From Adineta ricciae (lineage: Eukaryota; Rotifera; Eurotatoria; Adinetida; Adinetidae), in contig CAJNOJ010000461.1 in the NCBI GenBank assembly GCA_905250025.1, forward strand, positions 1 through 64,000: a stretch of DNA of 64,000 nucleotides, written 5' to 3'. Position 1 is the first letter of the stretch. Each line of letters starts with the position of its first letter. The notes below the pieces were generated by a model. The model searched no databases. It saw nothing but the letters and a program-made list of their open reading frames with translations, and was not told the origin of the DNA. Shown piece after piece: positions 46,542-58,452 of the stretch. The translations under genes were made by a program, and so were the position numbers.

Positions 46542-47282
46542 CTACTGTAATTCTTCTATCACTGTTATTATTCGTTGACGATCTGATAGAATGTTTGGTT
46601 CGCTATCTGATCGTTGTTTTGTCTGATAAGGACTTAACGATGGTGAATCTACTCCAGCTGACATAGCGGCAATATCCATATTTGAGTTACGTTGAGAAGT
46701 TGTCATAGATTGTCGAAGTTGACATAAACCATTGTAAATAGACATTAGTTTTTCTGTCAACTCCTCATCATCTTGACGTATTAGGGTCTAAAGGAGAAAA
46801 AAATCAATGTTTATTCGTTGCATGTTTTCCTTTTACAAGACGATCTATTATCTGAATATTAGATTTAGAAAGGCTTCTGTGTGTTTTCTCAACTCAGCTA
46901 ATGTCAGCTAAGAATCAATATTCGAAAAAATAGATTGGGAAATATGTTAGCTTGTTTTGTTTTTAATATGGAAAACGTACTTAATGACCGAGAAAATCCT
47001 TATTAGAGATGATTTTATGAAAATTCTCAATAGATTTGCGAAAGATACTTTTCGCGATAAGAAAATTATCCTCCGGCAACACATACGATAATAACCGTTT
47101 CTCTTTCTTAAGGATAATACAATTATCACACATACTAGTTGTTCCTGTATTTGATCCATTAATATTGATGGTGAGTTGCTGCTATTGTTGTTGTTATTCG
47201 TCTTATTATCATTGTCTAATTGCGAATGATCTTCGTTAAGTTGAGCGTTGTTCGTGGATTGTTGTTGTACAACATCGACCAT
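46542..47282 (-). CDS. Unrecognised protein, gene model incomplete
   Basis: Three coding-like pieces lie in order on the minus strand: an Asn/Gln-rich start (MVDVVQQQSTNNAQLNEDHS from 47282), a piece in another frame (CDNCIILKKEKRLLSYVLPE onward to SNKDFLGH, about 47135-46985), and a final exon after CTCCTTTAG, LIRQDDEELTEKLMSIYNGL to VIEELQ with stop at 46542. The first two pieces do not join in frame with a visible splice, so there may be a sequencing error or an unseen intron. No family recognised. Helical, probably coiled coil. Confidence 0.35.
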
Positions 47283-47882
47283 TTTGTTTCGTCAAAGCGA
47301 CAAATATGAAGTTCTGATTTATTATCGTTGGTAGAGTTGTTGTTTTGTTCTTGATTATTGTCTCGTCGTATTTCCATCACCTCTCATCTCATCTGGTTTT
47401 TATTCTTTTACCATCGTTGTGTCTTCTTCAATGCAATCGACATCCGTACAGATTCAACAATACATTATTTCTCCGCACACTTTCTCGTTTTACATCGTCT
47501 CTTGTTTTTCTCTTCCTCTTCTCTCAATCTACTGTACATTTACCATTTATGTATTATAGCAACTACAGTCGAGAACGAAAGGAGGAAAGGAGGAAGTTTG
47601 AGTTTATCAGCTGGAAGTCATCTTCTTTTTCCTTTTAATCGACAAACGATAGAAAGCCACTACATGCATGTGTTTATTTGTATATGATGACAAACATTTC
47701 TATTCAACATTGAGATTTGATTTCACAACAGAAGATATGGACTTATATGTCAATCATGTCTCAGATGTGTATATCTTATTTAGAAATTTGATATCGATCA
47801 AGCGGAGAATATTGCAGATTTATCTAAGTGAATGAGGTTTATATGAATAAATAAATGTAGCTGTTCTCAGTCAGATCAGAAA
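47283..47882. other. Intergenic region
   Basis: Contains a plus-strand open frame pair at 47345-47687, rich in hydrophobic residues, overlapping in two frames and without recognisable content. No gene called. Confidence 0.45.
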
Positions 47883-48791
47883 CTACTTTAAGAAGAGATT
47901 TACACGTGTCGCCAGATCACTTTCATGCACTTTTCGTTCGCTTTCATAAGTATCTCTTAGTTTCGCTTGTTGACATCTCTGTAGTGCAGCTCGAATACGT
48001 TCATTTCTCGTGTTCGTTATTATGTTCTTCATCTGATCATCGACTGGTCTTCTTCCGGTGATTTTATGAGTATGCATTGCCAGTTGCAGTTGTTGATACC
48101 GTATGGAGAAAGCATCATTGTTCACCGGATGTTTCTCAGATACTTTCATATCACCTTCTGACTTAGTCAGTTTCTGAATATCTTGTGGAATAAACACATT
48201 GTTCTCCTCTGCATGGATTTTATGACATAGAGTTGGTGATATGTCGAATCAAATCTTACCAGAAATCTTTGTGAGAAGAGAACGTGAACGTTTGTCATAG
48301 TTCGAAGCAGTTGTCTCATTCGTCGTAGCAAGAATCTATATAAACTTATGTGAACTTGTTCATTCCACTGCAAAACTCACTCGTGAATGAATCAAATGAA
48401 AATCGATTGGAGTGAGAAGATCGTGAACATCAGAAGACAAGACATGTGGAAGAAAATAATGAGCCAGAGGATGTTTGCGTTTTAAGTTATTCAAGAAATG
48501 CAGCATGCGTATTCTTTGTACTATTTGTTCTTGACGAAGTTCTTTTTCCATGATCGAAAACAAAACATTTCGTCGATTTGTCTCTAATCGATTTTGACAA
48601 TCAACCGTTCGATCTCGATGAATCTGTTCAGCACTACGAGAACGAACAGTTGACGGGGAAACAACATATTTTCGATGGTTAGATATTTGATCATCGAGTG
48701 ATAGGTTCTTTGCCATAGAAGATCGTTTTTTTTTCAACTCAACAGTGAAGTAACGAGATTTTGTTCTATATGTTGAAGAGAATATATTCAC
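47883..48791 (-). CDS. Unrecognised helical protein
   Basis: Three exons: from 48791 (MNIFSSTYRTKSRYF, with later Met at MAKNLSLDDQ) through EKELRQEQIVQRIRMLHFLN and LPHVLSSDVHDLLTPIDFHL; a short exon ILATTNETTASNYDKRSRSL; and a last exon from EENNVFIPQDIQKL to ATRVNLFLK at 47883. Charged and alpha-helical, with no signal peptide. The open frame extends upstream of 48791 to a GTTTCATTTCAG acceptor at about 48841, so either there is another 5' exon or the leader is trans-spliced. It lies 171 bp after the metalloprotease stop on the same strand. Confidence 0.6.
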
Positions 48792-48962
48792 ATTCTGAGC
48801 ACATGATTGTGTTTGACAGGTTTGTTCCTGGTTGCACGCTGAAATGAAACGGATATTGGAAACTTGTGTACAAGATGAGTTTTTTTTTATTTGAAATAAA
48901 GTGACAAGGATACTTGATTAAAATAGTAGGAATGGGAAAAATCTAACGAAGAGCTTCTTTTT

Positions 48963-49964
48963 TTAGTAACAGGAAGCATTGGAGGCGAAAAAGTTCATCA
49001 TTTGGATGTCGCATGATGTATATCTCGGCGCATTTTCCGATGCAAAGCCAAATTGGAATGTCATTAAACACTGTTTCGCGGGATATGGTTCTCCTTCACA
49101 TTTACATTCAGCAGGAATCGGTCGCGATGTGACGGACGGACAAAATGGTAGTTTTTTACAATCGTCACATAAATATTCCAATTCGAAGGGATGAATAACA
49201 GAAAGTGTATGTGCCAATTCATGTGCAAGCAAACCCGCAATAACCCATGGATAAAATCGATAGTTAATAATCGACGCACCTACAAAGAAATTCTTGAATC
49301 AGGGAAGCTTTTTACTTATCAAATTTTACCCCAGGTTGTATTTGCGGGTCCTTGAGAATAGCCTCCACCAACTAAAGGTGAACCTTTGTTTGAAATCAAC
49401 ACTCCAACAGTATAAACCGTTCCGAAGAGTTCCTTTTTCGTGTTTGCTAAATATGTTTGAAATCTCGGTAAGAATAGTTGCATTGGTGAATAGGCAGTAT
49501 TGTCGACATCAAAGGAGATTTGATCTTTTTCCGACCACATTTCGACACCGGCATTAGTGATGAGAATATTGGCATGAGCGGTGTATCGCGATGCAAAATC
49601 AGCCAGTTGTGTTGCATAGAAATTGCCAAGTTCATAATTGTTTTGAAGTTCATTCGATGCTTCTTTATCAAATACGAATAAACAAGCAAATCTTGAAAAG
49701 AAATCAAATAGTATCGAAAACAATCTACTTCTGTACAAACTTTCGAGGTTCCGTTGCTTCTGGTACGACAGTTGTGTCAAAAGCAAGTCCTCCTTTACTT
49801 TGTATGAGTATCTTCAATTCTTCAACTGTTGCTCGTTTGACTCTACATGCGAATAGATGAGTAGAATCGCATTTTCGTTTCGGAAATCAAACCTACCGAT
49901 CAATTGAAAACCCGTTGAAACAACTGAAAGTGCAAATTGTCAAAAAGAAAGTGATCTTCATCAT
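48963..49964 (-). CDS. Secreted M12B-type (reprolysin) metalloprotease, catalytic domain only
   Basis: Four exons. The signal peptide is MMKITFFLTICTFSCFNGFS. A short propeptide with an RVKR furin-type site follows, then the catalytic fold: NILITNAGVEMWSEKDQI, LFGTVYTVGVL and the zinc motif LLAHELAHTLSVIH (HExxHxxxxxH). Cysteines after it include CLMTFQFGF and YTSCDIQMMNFF, like the C-x-M and FSxCS turns of ADAMs. The Gly of HExxHxxGxxH is Ser here. There is no disintegrin, Cys-rich or thrombospondin part, so at about 290 residues it is a minimal enzyme. A TTTCATAG acceptor lies one base before the ATG. Substrate unknown. Confidence 0.8.
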
Positions 49965-50149
49965 TCTATGAAAGTGTTCGAAATGAATGAAATCTTTTCC
50001 TCTGCCACCATCTTTGTACTTTTATCGAATAATTCAAAAGAAAAGCATTAATGAAGTGTAACTTCTTCTGTCTGCACCATAAGGATCGATGTGCTCGATG
50101 ACGTGAAACCTTCTTCTAGTACATTTTATTTCTCTCTACTTAATGAATT

Positions 50150-50869
50150 TTATTTCGAGAAGAGTTTTTTAACTTGATAATCGACATAAACAAACGACGC
50201 TGGAATTGTCCTTTTGTCAGATGTCGCATGATACAAACGAACAAGCTGATCATGCAAATCCGATAATTGTTTACATAATAGAACTTGTTTTGGAAAAACT
50301 TTCAGTTTTAGATACATTTGTAATGGTGCAGAATAATCGAATTTGACCTTAGACAGATTGTTGAATGCGTTGAGTACAACTTGACATTCTGCCTTGCGTG
50401 ACACTGAAAGGAATTTAACGAAGTTAGTAGAACTCAGTTCATTCCAGTCTTTTATCAAAGGTTTGTATCCACTTGATTCGATTTTCGTGAAATTCATTTC
50501 AATACCAAGTACTTGATAGAGTCGAATGAGACCTTTGGCATCTCTATATCTACAAATTGAAAACAAAAGCATGTTTGCCAGTTGAAACTACTGTTAAGTG
50601 AAAGAATACTTTTGTTCACTTTGTTCGTGAAATAGTCGAGCGAAGTTGGGTAGAACATTGTTGAGCGCTAGTTTATAATAAACTATTTCATATCGATATT
50701 GTCGTTGAATTAATTCGTGAAGTATGGTTTCGAAAGGTTCAAGATTAAGAGGTTCCTTTGTTGGTAAAGGTTTCGCAATGTCGTCGACGGGTGTCTCGTG
50801 CTGTTGAACAGATGTATGTGGTATATAGGCTAGAAAGCCAATGAATAGAAAAGCTAATGCTCGTGACAT
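50150..50869 (-). CDS. Secreted ferritin-like protein with degenerate ferroxidase site
   Basis: Two exons. The signal peptide is MSRALAFLFIGFLAYIPHTS. Then comes a four-helix ferritin-type sequence: LIQRQYRYEIVYYKLAL, NFARLFHEQSEQKYRDAKGL across the intron, LIKDWNELSSTNFVKFL, AECQVVLNAFNNLSKVK and LCKQLSDLHDQLVRLY. Aligned by eye with animal H ferritin, the helix B ligands Glu62 and His65 become Lys and Asp, and Glu27 becomes Arg. The enzyme centre is therefore probably dead, and the protein may be a carrier or storage chain or have another role. It lies 185 bp upstream of the metalloprotease on the same strand. Confidence 0.7.
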
Positions 50870-51357
50870 AACTCAAGTTTGTTGATTATCAGAAATGATG
50901 AAAGGACAAAAGGTAAGGAGTCTGGTGAACTTGGTTTGTTTTTCTTTCGGATTCTTATCTTCGTTGCAAAAGTCGAAGATAGATGATGAGGTGATTCAGA
51001 TTTCACACGTGTTTAGCAGATGAGATATTTTATTTGACTTGTATTTGGATTGAAACGTTATCTCTAGTTTCAACAGCTGTTTTTCTTCTCAATCTAATAA
51101 ATTTATCTTTTACTGATTTGTTATTCTTGCAAAAGAAAAATTTTTGTTATGATTATGGAAATGAAAATAGATCTTCTTGAATTATCTATCGACAGTAGAA
51201 CGTAATTCGATGCAAATTGCTTCATTTCATCACTTGAAATTTCATTTTCTAAATTATCGTTTGTCAACACTTGCCTCTCATGTAATTAGCAAGTTTACAC
51301 ATATAAAAAGCTAAACAGTCCGGTACTGCGACCTTCTACATCAACTAAAACACGAAA
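50870..51357. other. Divergent intergenic region
   Basis: Contains TATAAAAAG at 51302-51310, 48 bp before the EGF-protein ATG and a good core promoter candidate. No gene seen. Confidence 0.5.
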
Positions 51358-52001
51358 ATGAAGAAATCTCATCTGATTCTGTGTCTTTTCGCGATGACTT
51401 TTGTTATTTTAACACTAAATGCTGAACACAGGGATGATGAAAGCAGTAAACGCGAACGAGTGAAGCGTTTTCTCCTCTCATCGAAAAAGAAAACAACACC
51501 GACGACAAAAAAACCTAGCACAGACGTATTGGCTTCTCTAATTCCAACTACACCAAGTAACAAACACAGCACATCACCAGGTTTCTCAATCGGCGTTGAT
51601 AAATATGGAAAAAAGTTCAATAGTAAACACTTTTCTTTTTGTATATATTGTTAAAACTTTACTTCTATCGAATTAGCCGCTTGTAATTCGAAAACTCCAT
51701 GTCTAAACGGTGGCTCATGCCGAACATTGCCCAGTGGTCGACCCTATTGCCATTGCACCGAACAATTTTACGGAAGAAATTGTGAAAAGAGTGAGAGAAA
51801 CTTTTCAAAGAATTTCTTCACGTGATCTGTTTTCTTCTTCTCATAGAATATAAATCCACTGGATACGATCAATCGAATCGAAACGCTTGTTCAAGTTCTC
51901 CATGTCTTCACGGCGGTGAATGTGTTCCGAAGGGTTCATCATTTCTTTGTCGATGCAAATCACCTTATTACGGGTCAACTTGCAGTAAACACAAAGACTA
52001 A
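51358..52001 (+). CDS. Secreted protein with two EGF-like domains
   Basis: Three exons. The signal peptide is [20 protein letters not shown], followed by a dibasic KRERVKR stretch that could be cut by furin and a Thr/Lys/Pro-rich linker. EGF 1 spans [19 protein letters not shown] to FYGRNC, and EGF 2 spans [16 protein letters not shown] to YYGSTC, each with six cysteines in EGF spacing. The end is SKHKD. No calcium-binding signature is evident. Could be a small growth-factor-like or adhesive secreted protein. TATA box at 51302. Confidence 0.8.
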
Positions 52002-52222
52002 TAGAAGACTTTCAAATGAATATTCACTTTATTTCCGCATTTAAAATATTTCAATAAATATATATTTAGAAACGAATGAGAGAAAGCAAGGAAAAACAAA
52101 GATTTGTTCAATCACAAATTCCTTTTCAATAGCGAATGAAAATACATGAAATATACTAGAAACAACTGCAGAAGAAACGAACGAAACGAAATGTATCACA
52201 AAAAAAACAATTCGGGATGAAT

Positions 52223-55200
52223 TCAATCAATGCCATCGGTCACTGTTTGATCATCAAATTGAACTAATGGATGCATTTGACCTTCGAGTCTTTCCTAAAA
52301 CACAATAAACAACAATTCAATTCTGAAAAGAATTCGCAAGAATGAAACAAGAAAAGAACAAGTAAAGCATTAGACGTTTTAGCAAAACTTAAGCAATTAG
52401 AATATTGAAAACATATCGGATCTACTTTATAATAGTTGAGCAGCTGGTGACGATGATGATGATGCGGTAAAACGAGCAGTGACATCGCCATTCTTATCCG
52501 TCTGAAGATTCACACTCATCGATTCCTGGAAATCATTCATGCATGTATATTTTATAGGACAAACTGACTTCGTTCTTCATTCATCAATTAAGATTCTTGA
52601 TTTTCTTCGAAAAAATTACTTACGTCAATCAATGTATTCGATCGGGAATATAAATCAACATTATCAATATCGATCAATTCAAGTGTTGGAACTCCCTGAT
52701 GATTATTTAATATGGAATCATCACTACTAATGATCGAGGAAGTTATATTTGGCGAAAAATTATCATTTCGATGCTACGAGATTAATCGAAAAAAAGAAAA
52801 TCAATCAAGATATCCCAAATAAAGCATGCAAATCATATATCACTCAATCTCACCAGTGTTCGCTGTTCTTTTGTAGTTAAAAGTCTCGTAATTGGCAACA
52901 GACATACAGGTAATGTCGCTGTTAATGGTGGAGAACTGTGTGTAAGAAGAGGTTTCATGAAACTAAAACAGAGATTTATGTTCACAGTGATCGAACTGAC
53001 TGATGATCGTGTGATTTACATACATTTTATCAAAATGTGACCATTTTTTCAATAACCATGTTTTGGATTCTTGTTTTCGTTCATCCTAAATGGAAAATAA
53101 TCGAGTAGAATTCGTTGGTCAACTTTTGAGTCCATCACCAAGCGTTAAGTTAGTCAGTTATTAGGGCATTTCATTCGATACCAATGTTTTTACAGAAGAA
53201 TAAGCAAAAAAAGTACCTTGGAATATTTTGATGAATCGTGTCGTGCATCAATGGTAATTGTTGTGTCATTATCATCATTTTCATCGTTGTTTAACAACGC
53301 AACCTCGTCTGATGTGCGACGATCGCGCTGAAAATGTTATTGGAAAAACTCGTCACTTCTTTTCCCTCATTATTCTTCTTAAAGTAAAACGAACAAAAAA
53401 CGACTTACATTATTATTGCTATTTTCCATCATTCGATATCGATGAATTGATGAATTTGGTTCTGCTTCTTCACGAACATTTGTTCTAAAAGACGAATATA
53501 CTGCAAAACGAATTCCTGACTGACTTCTTTACCGAATTTTCAATAATTTCATGACAGGTGCGACCAAGGTGCCATTGAATATGACCGTGATGATAACGAT
53601 GACGGATGTTGTTGTGTACATAAGTGAACGCGCGTGTGTTGAGACATTTCGAATGGCTAATGCAAATGCGAAAGCACCACGCAGACCAGAAAAGATTAAC
53701 ATCATCTGCCATTGCCAACTAATTGGATTTTTTCGAGCCAAATTCAGTATGAACGAAAGAAGAACTATGCACAATGTTCGAGCCAAAGCAATGGCCATCT
53801 AAAGAATCAAAAACGAAGTAAAGACGAAGTGATTGATGAAAGAAAGTTTTACAATTGAGAGAATGATGAATCGAATATCCCATTGCTGACTAGGAAATGT
53901 GAATAACGTGATTCCAATGTAAATAAAGATGAAATTTTCCGCGAGAAAATTAAATAATTCAAATAGCTAAAAAGAAACATTCAAATTCATATTGATCGTT
54001 TGAGAAATGTAATTAAATTACATCACGTGTTCGTTGTTTCGATTCGATTGAGAGATTATTATACGTATAATGAGCTTGAAATATACCACAGAAGAGCACG
54101 GCAACGATACCTAGATCAAAGAATATTTACTGAGAAAATTGTCTGAAAATTTTTGTAAATCTTCGTTGAATGAAGCATTTTATAGAAAACTAACATGAAC
54201 GGAAATGACTTCCAAGGTAACAAAATTCTACAAAGACATGCAAATCTCTATATAAAGTTGACCTTGAATCAGTTTATCTCTTGAGTAAGCATAAAAGAAG
54301 ATAAACATCGTTCTGTCATAAAAATTTCATGCAAATGATTTCTTTTACTTGAAATGGATAATGTTCACTTCCAACTTTTCGCTTCAATTTTCAGATTCAT
54401 TCAATAAACATCTTCGTGTGTTTCTATTTACCTGTTAATCCTGCAGCTTCCGAAGCCAGAAAAGTACTATACGACATGAGCACAAAAAGTGTTGTTTCAA
54501 GAAGTGGAAAATCTCGAATATAAGTAAATTTCGTCATCTAAAATACGATTTAAATCTTAATTTCTCTTTCAATGAGATGCTTCTTACTAATGCGGTCAGA
54601 CATCCCATGCCAGATCCAATACCGAACGATCCGAGAAAGACAACAAAAAAGTTACCCAATGACTTCAACATTAATGCCCGATCAAATTGATCGAGTATTG
54701 CACCAGCAACATACTTTTCAATTGAACTAGAAGAACAACCAGTGAAAATCTTCTTGTGAATCAATGAAATCTCTCTCCTACTTGGCTAATACTATACACA
54801 CGGCATCATTTAGTATACTTTCACCAAAGATAATTGCATAAAGGTCTACATCAACATGTAAATCATTAAATATCGCCAAAACCGTTACTAGAAAGGCAAT
54901 TTATTTATTACGAAAAGCAACGATAAGTTAACAACTAACCTGGATCCGTCGCTGAGATGATAGCACCGAAATAAAGTGAATCGGTAAAAGAAAAGAAGCT
55001 ACGCAAACTGCTAAATGCACGAACTGAGCCATAGACCATTATTCTAAAACAATCAATTCTACAGAAACCAACATGAAAACCCGTTTCGAACCCTGTCGAT
55101 AAGCAAGCGATCGTTGTTCCGACCAATGCAAACATTAAAATAGCTCCCAAATTGCGAAAAAAGTTTTTCTAAGAGAAATTCTATTAGATTTTCCAGAAGC

Positions 55201-55844
55201 AATTCACTCAATCACATACGCGTTTCATACTATAACCCGCATGGAAAATAATCGGTGGTAAAATTATGTTAAAAAAGATCTCCGAATTGAACATTGCCTA
55301 ATCAATTTCAAACATTACAATCACATCGATTTTTCAAATGAAATCTTACTTTCTGCTCTTCTAAATGCACCGTATCTTTTTGATATGGCCCTTGAAAAGC
55401 ATACAAATAGATCGCTGACATATTCTGATCTCTATACAAATCAATAAAACTAATTATTTCGACGTAGTTTACAAAGACTGTACTCGAAAGAGACCCAATT
55501 CGGCACGGGATTCTTCGGAAAAGTTGTATCATTCATTTTCAATACACTTGACTTGGTGTTCGTGGTGCCGGTATGATGTAGAATAGCACCAATGATAAAA
55601 CCTATTGAACAAGATAAAGATGAATGAGTTGGAGAGAAGAATTTTGTTTACCATAGATCAATGCCAAGCATGTTTCGTGGATATAACGAAAGTTTCTTCG
55701 TTTGAAGATCCAAATCGTTAAGACAACAACGACGAGAAGTGTTGTAAAGATAAGTAAATTCAACGAATCGAGTCGATGCACATTTGCCGTCCGTTCTTCT
55801 TGCTTTGATTCGATTTTTTCCGCATCTAAGGCGCTTGTTAACAT
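52223..55844 (-). CDS. SLC9A6: Endosomal Na+/H+ exchanger (SLC9A6/7/9 group)
   Basis: About 17 small exons. The first, [20 protein letters not shown] with [20 protein letters not shown], matches the second helix region of NHE6/7/9. Core motifs include [80 protein letters not shown] and [20 protein letters not shown], and the tail has [18 protein letters not shown]. This organellar exchanger alkalinises endosomes. The penultimate exon ends with an in-frame TAA (52427) just before GTAGATCC, while a further coding-looking exon ends at 52223 ([20 protein letters not shown]). So there may be two C-termini or the 3' splice is different. The N-terminus lacks the cleavable first helix seen in vertebrates. 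Confidence 0.85.
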
Positions 55845-55920
55845 TTTATTTAGAAAGAAATTATCAATCTGACTGAACTAATATAGACCAATGAAGTAAA
55901 TTTTAGAGAAAGAAGAAAAA

Positions 55921-56280
55921 CTATTCAGTAATTTTCTTTTTGCCTGCTTTTGATATGTACACAAATATCTGAAATAATCAAGCTATGATTCAACTACAAT
56001 TGACAATGTACTTTTTCTCGCAAACTACGACACGAATGATTGCTTATGAGAGAAAAATCACGTGGGATGCTTGTGTGGAAGAAAAGAAAATTGTCATACC
56101 TTGGTAAAGACATAACCTGTTCTATCTCAACAGAAAAATATATTCAGTCGACTTACCATTGATGATGAACACATCCTGTTCACTAGCTTGGATAATATCT
56201 TTAATCGAACCGTAAACAATTTCAAGAAAATTGATTGATTGATTCGAGACGGAGATATTGGTTGAGTTCTCCCTGGCCAT
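55921..56280 (-). CDS. Small 62-residue protein with a 17-nt micro-exon
   Basis: Three phase-consistent exons: 56280-56157 (MARENSTNISVSNQSINFLE to DVFIIN), 56116-56100 (17 nt: GYVFTK) and 55968-55921 (IFVYISKAGKKKITE). All junctions are GT-AG. Exon lengths 124, 17 and 48 keep the frame only if the micro-exon is included. No signal peptide; one short hydrophobic stretch. Family not recognised. The stop lies 76 bp upstream of the exchanger ATG on the same strand, so the two could be co-transcribed. Confidence 0.5.
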
Positions 56281-56662
56281 GAAAAGATATTTTCATTTAG
56301 TCAAGAGACAAAACACGCTTTGAAGCTGCTTTTCTTTTATCAATTACTCAGAACCATGCGACATATGGTCTTAATCTGTTTTTTTTTCGCGTCGACTATC
56401 TATTCATTCAAAATTTTTCAGTCTACCAAACGTTTTCTTCCCGAACGAAAACATTCCAGAAAAACTTTTGTTATACTGTGTAATCTTACTCTCAAAGAAA
56501 AACATTTTCGTTTAAATAAAAAAGAGTAACACGCACGCTCACAGTATTATTTAAACGACATATGAATGAACTTTGTCAGTGAAAGTGAATCATTTAGAAA
56601 TCTTTCGTTGGGCTTGGGGAAAGCAAATCAAAAGTGAATGTTAGCGACATCTATGATCACGT
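56281..56662. other. Intergenic region
   Basis: Between the 3' end of the PHF24-like gene and the small gene. Only a short low-quality plus-strand frame (56320-56529) is present. Confidence 0.5.
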
Positions 56663-58452
56663 TCAAGAAATTCGTCGCCAACGAACTGGAATCGGTTCAT
56701 TTCTTAATCGTTGCATTTCGTGCACACATGTCCAAGGATCGGTGATGGTCCGTCGGTCATCTCGTGCATTTGCTTTCAATTTTGGCAATTTCAGATCCTT
56801 AGTAGCATCGGCTCCATCTTCAACAATTGTGAAATTAATCGACGAACCTAACTGTTTCCTTTTCAGCTCTTCGGCTTGATTTCGCTCGTTCAGTTTTTGT
56901 AAAAGTTTCGCATGTTTTAGAAAATTTTTGTCGTACAACTCGTGAGACGATGTCGACGTAGCTAATGTGTTTGATCTCGAGAAGGAGAGTCGACTTGTTG
57001 AATCACGTTCATTCGAAGGAAGCTTCGGGTAGGTCACTTTCACAGCATTGGAAAGTTGAGCAGGTATTGAACCGCGACGAGTTTCAGACGATCGAACATC
57101 GTCATTCGAACGGTCGAGTAATATCAATAGCGCGATTTCACGAAGAAACTCTGACCAATAGATTGCAGATGATTTTCTACATGAAGAAAACAAAGATTGT
57201 AGTGTTCGATTTGAAAATATTTTACTCTGCTGTGTTGTCAATACGATGATCAAACGTTAGAACTGTGTCAATGAACTCAATGCCATATTTTTTGCTAAAT
57301 TATTCGAGTTTTATCTTGATAGAAAACTGATATAGTTTTGTTTATACTTAAGCGAAAGCATGAGGTCACGATGAATTTGATTGAGATGTTCTCTGGTTAC
57401 CATTCGATTGAAATCATTATCGAACGATTTTTTCGGATCTTTTAAGAAGAGTTTTCTCGCTTGAACTAATTCTTTTTCTGTTAATTTTGTTGTTAGTTCA
57501 ATCTGAAAAGAAGAATTTGAAAGATCAAATCGAATATAGACACGATATTACTTTATCTTTCGCACAGATTAGTTTACAGGTATAAAGAAGAACAAAATCT
57601 GACCAGGCGACGACTCCTCGTTGTGCACAATCCATCAGCGCGAAGTATCTTCTTCCTGTTTCGTGGTTATGCTGAACGAATAGCTCCAATCCCTCCGGTA
57701 TCGATTTATTTGATTGAAAAGAGAGAAATTCCTCGAGAACGATATAACCATCTGAATACAAAAGTGATCAAAATCAAGTTTGTGTCTATACTCTTACCTC
57801 GATTTTTGTCGAGTTGATCGAACGCATGGATTAAACACAGAAGTTCATCATGATTTAGCAATCGAGTAAGGTCACGCTAAACGACAACTCGAGAGAGTGA
57901 GAAATTAAAAAAGAAATGAAATTTACACAATCCGGGCAGCTCCAATCTGGTTGAAGACGATTTCGGAAGGATATGGATTGATTATGAAGGTAACCACGTT
58001 GAGAAAGACATTCAACATGGTATATATGGATACAGATACGACAGCGGAGATAATTGCTAACGCAAGTTTCGTTGCAGAATGCGCAGGATAACGTGTATGC
58101 AATATCGATCTATAGAACAAACGATCGTTTGGCGTAAAAACAGAAGGAAATCATGCGTTACTAGAGCTGCTTCTTTTTCCGATGGCATTCGAGGTATTCG
58201 CTGGGTCTGCGAAGGTTTGGAACGCGCTTCGGAACTGTAAATGCTACGTTTTTTTGGCGCAGATCGTTTGGAGATCGAATCTGAAGATATCGGATATGCA
58301 GAAGACTGTTTGAGACGTGTAAAGATACCTGGTATAAGACTCAATTTCGATGATTTTCGCCATAACAACGCTGTTGAAATATCTCGAGCAATTTGCCAAC
58401 TTGGTTTCTTCGCTGAACTTTGTTCGCTACTCTTTTCATTGAAATTATACAT
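56663..58452 (-). CDS. PHF24: PHD-finger / EF-hand protein, PHF24 (GINIP)-like
   Basis: Start MYNFNEKSSEQSSAKKPSWQ at 58452. After a Ser/Lys-rich N-terminus, exon 2 encodes a PHD finger: CAFCNETCVSNYLRCRICI, then HIYHVECLSQRGYL and SCPDC (C4HC3 spacing). The EF-hand-like region follows: RDLTRLLNHDELLCLIHAFD, QLDKNRDGYIVLEEFLSF, RRYFALMDCAQRGVVAWSDF and LTEKELVQARKLFL, then YWSEFLREIALLILLDRS. This is the order of PHF24, a membrane-associated Galphai-interacting neuronal protein, despite the PHD finger. A 100-residue basic C-terminal tail ends PVRWRRIS. Introns 50-70 bp. Most of the calcium ligands of the first EF loop are present (DKNRDGYI). Confidence 0.8.

Noticed and set aside
47345..47687. 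Two overlapping plus-strand frames rich in Leu, Phe and Ser
   Set aside because: They overlap in different frames, arise from pyrimidine-rich sequence and show no splice or domain evidence.
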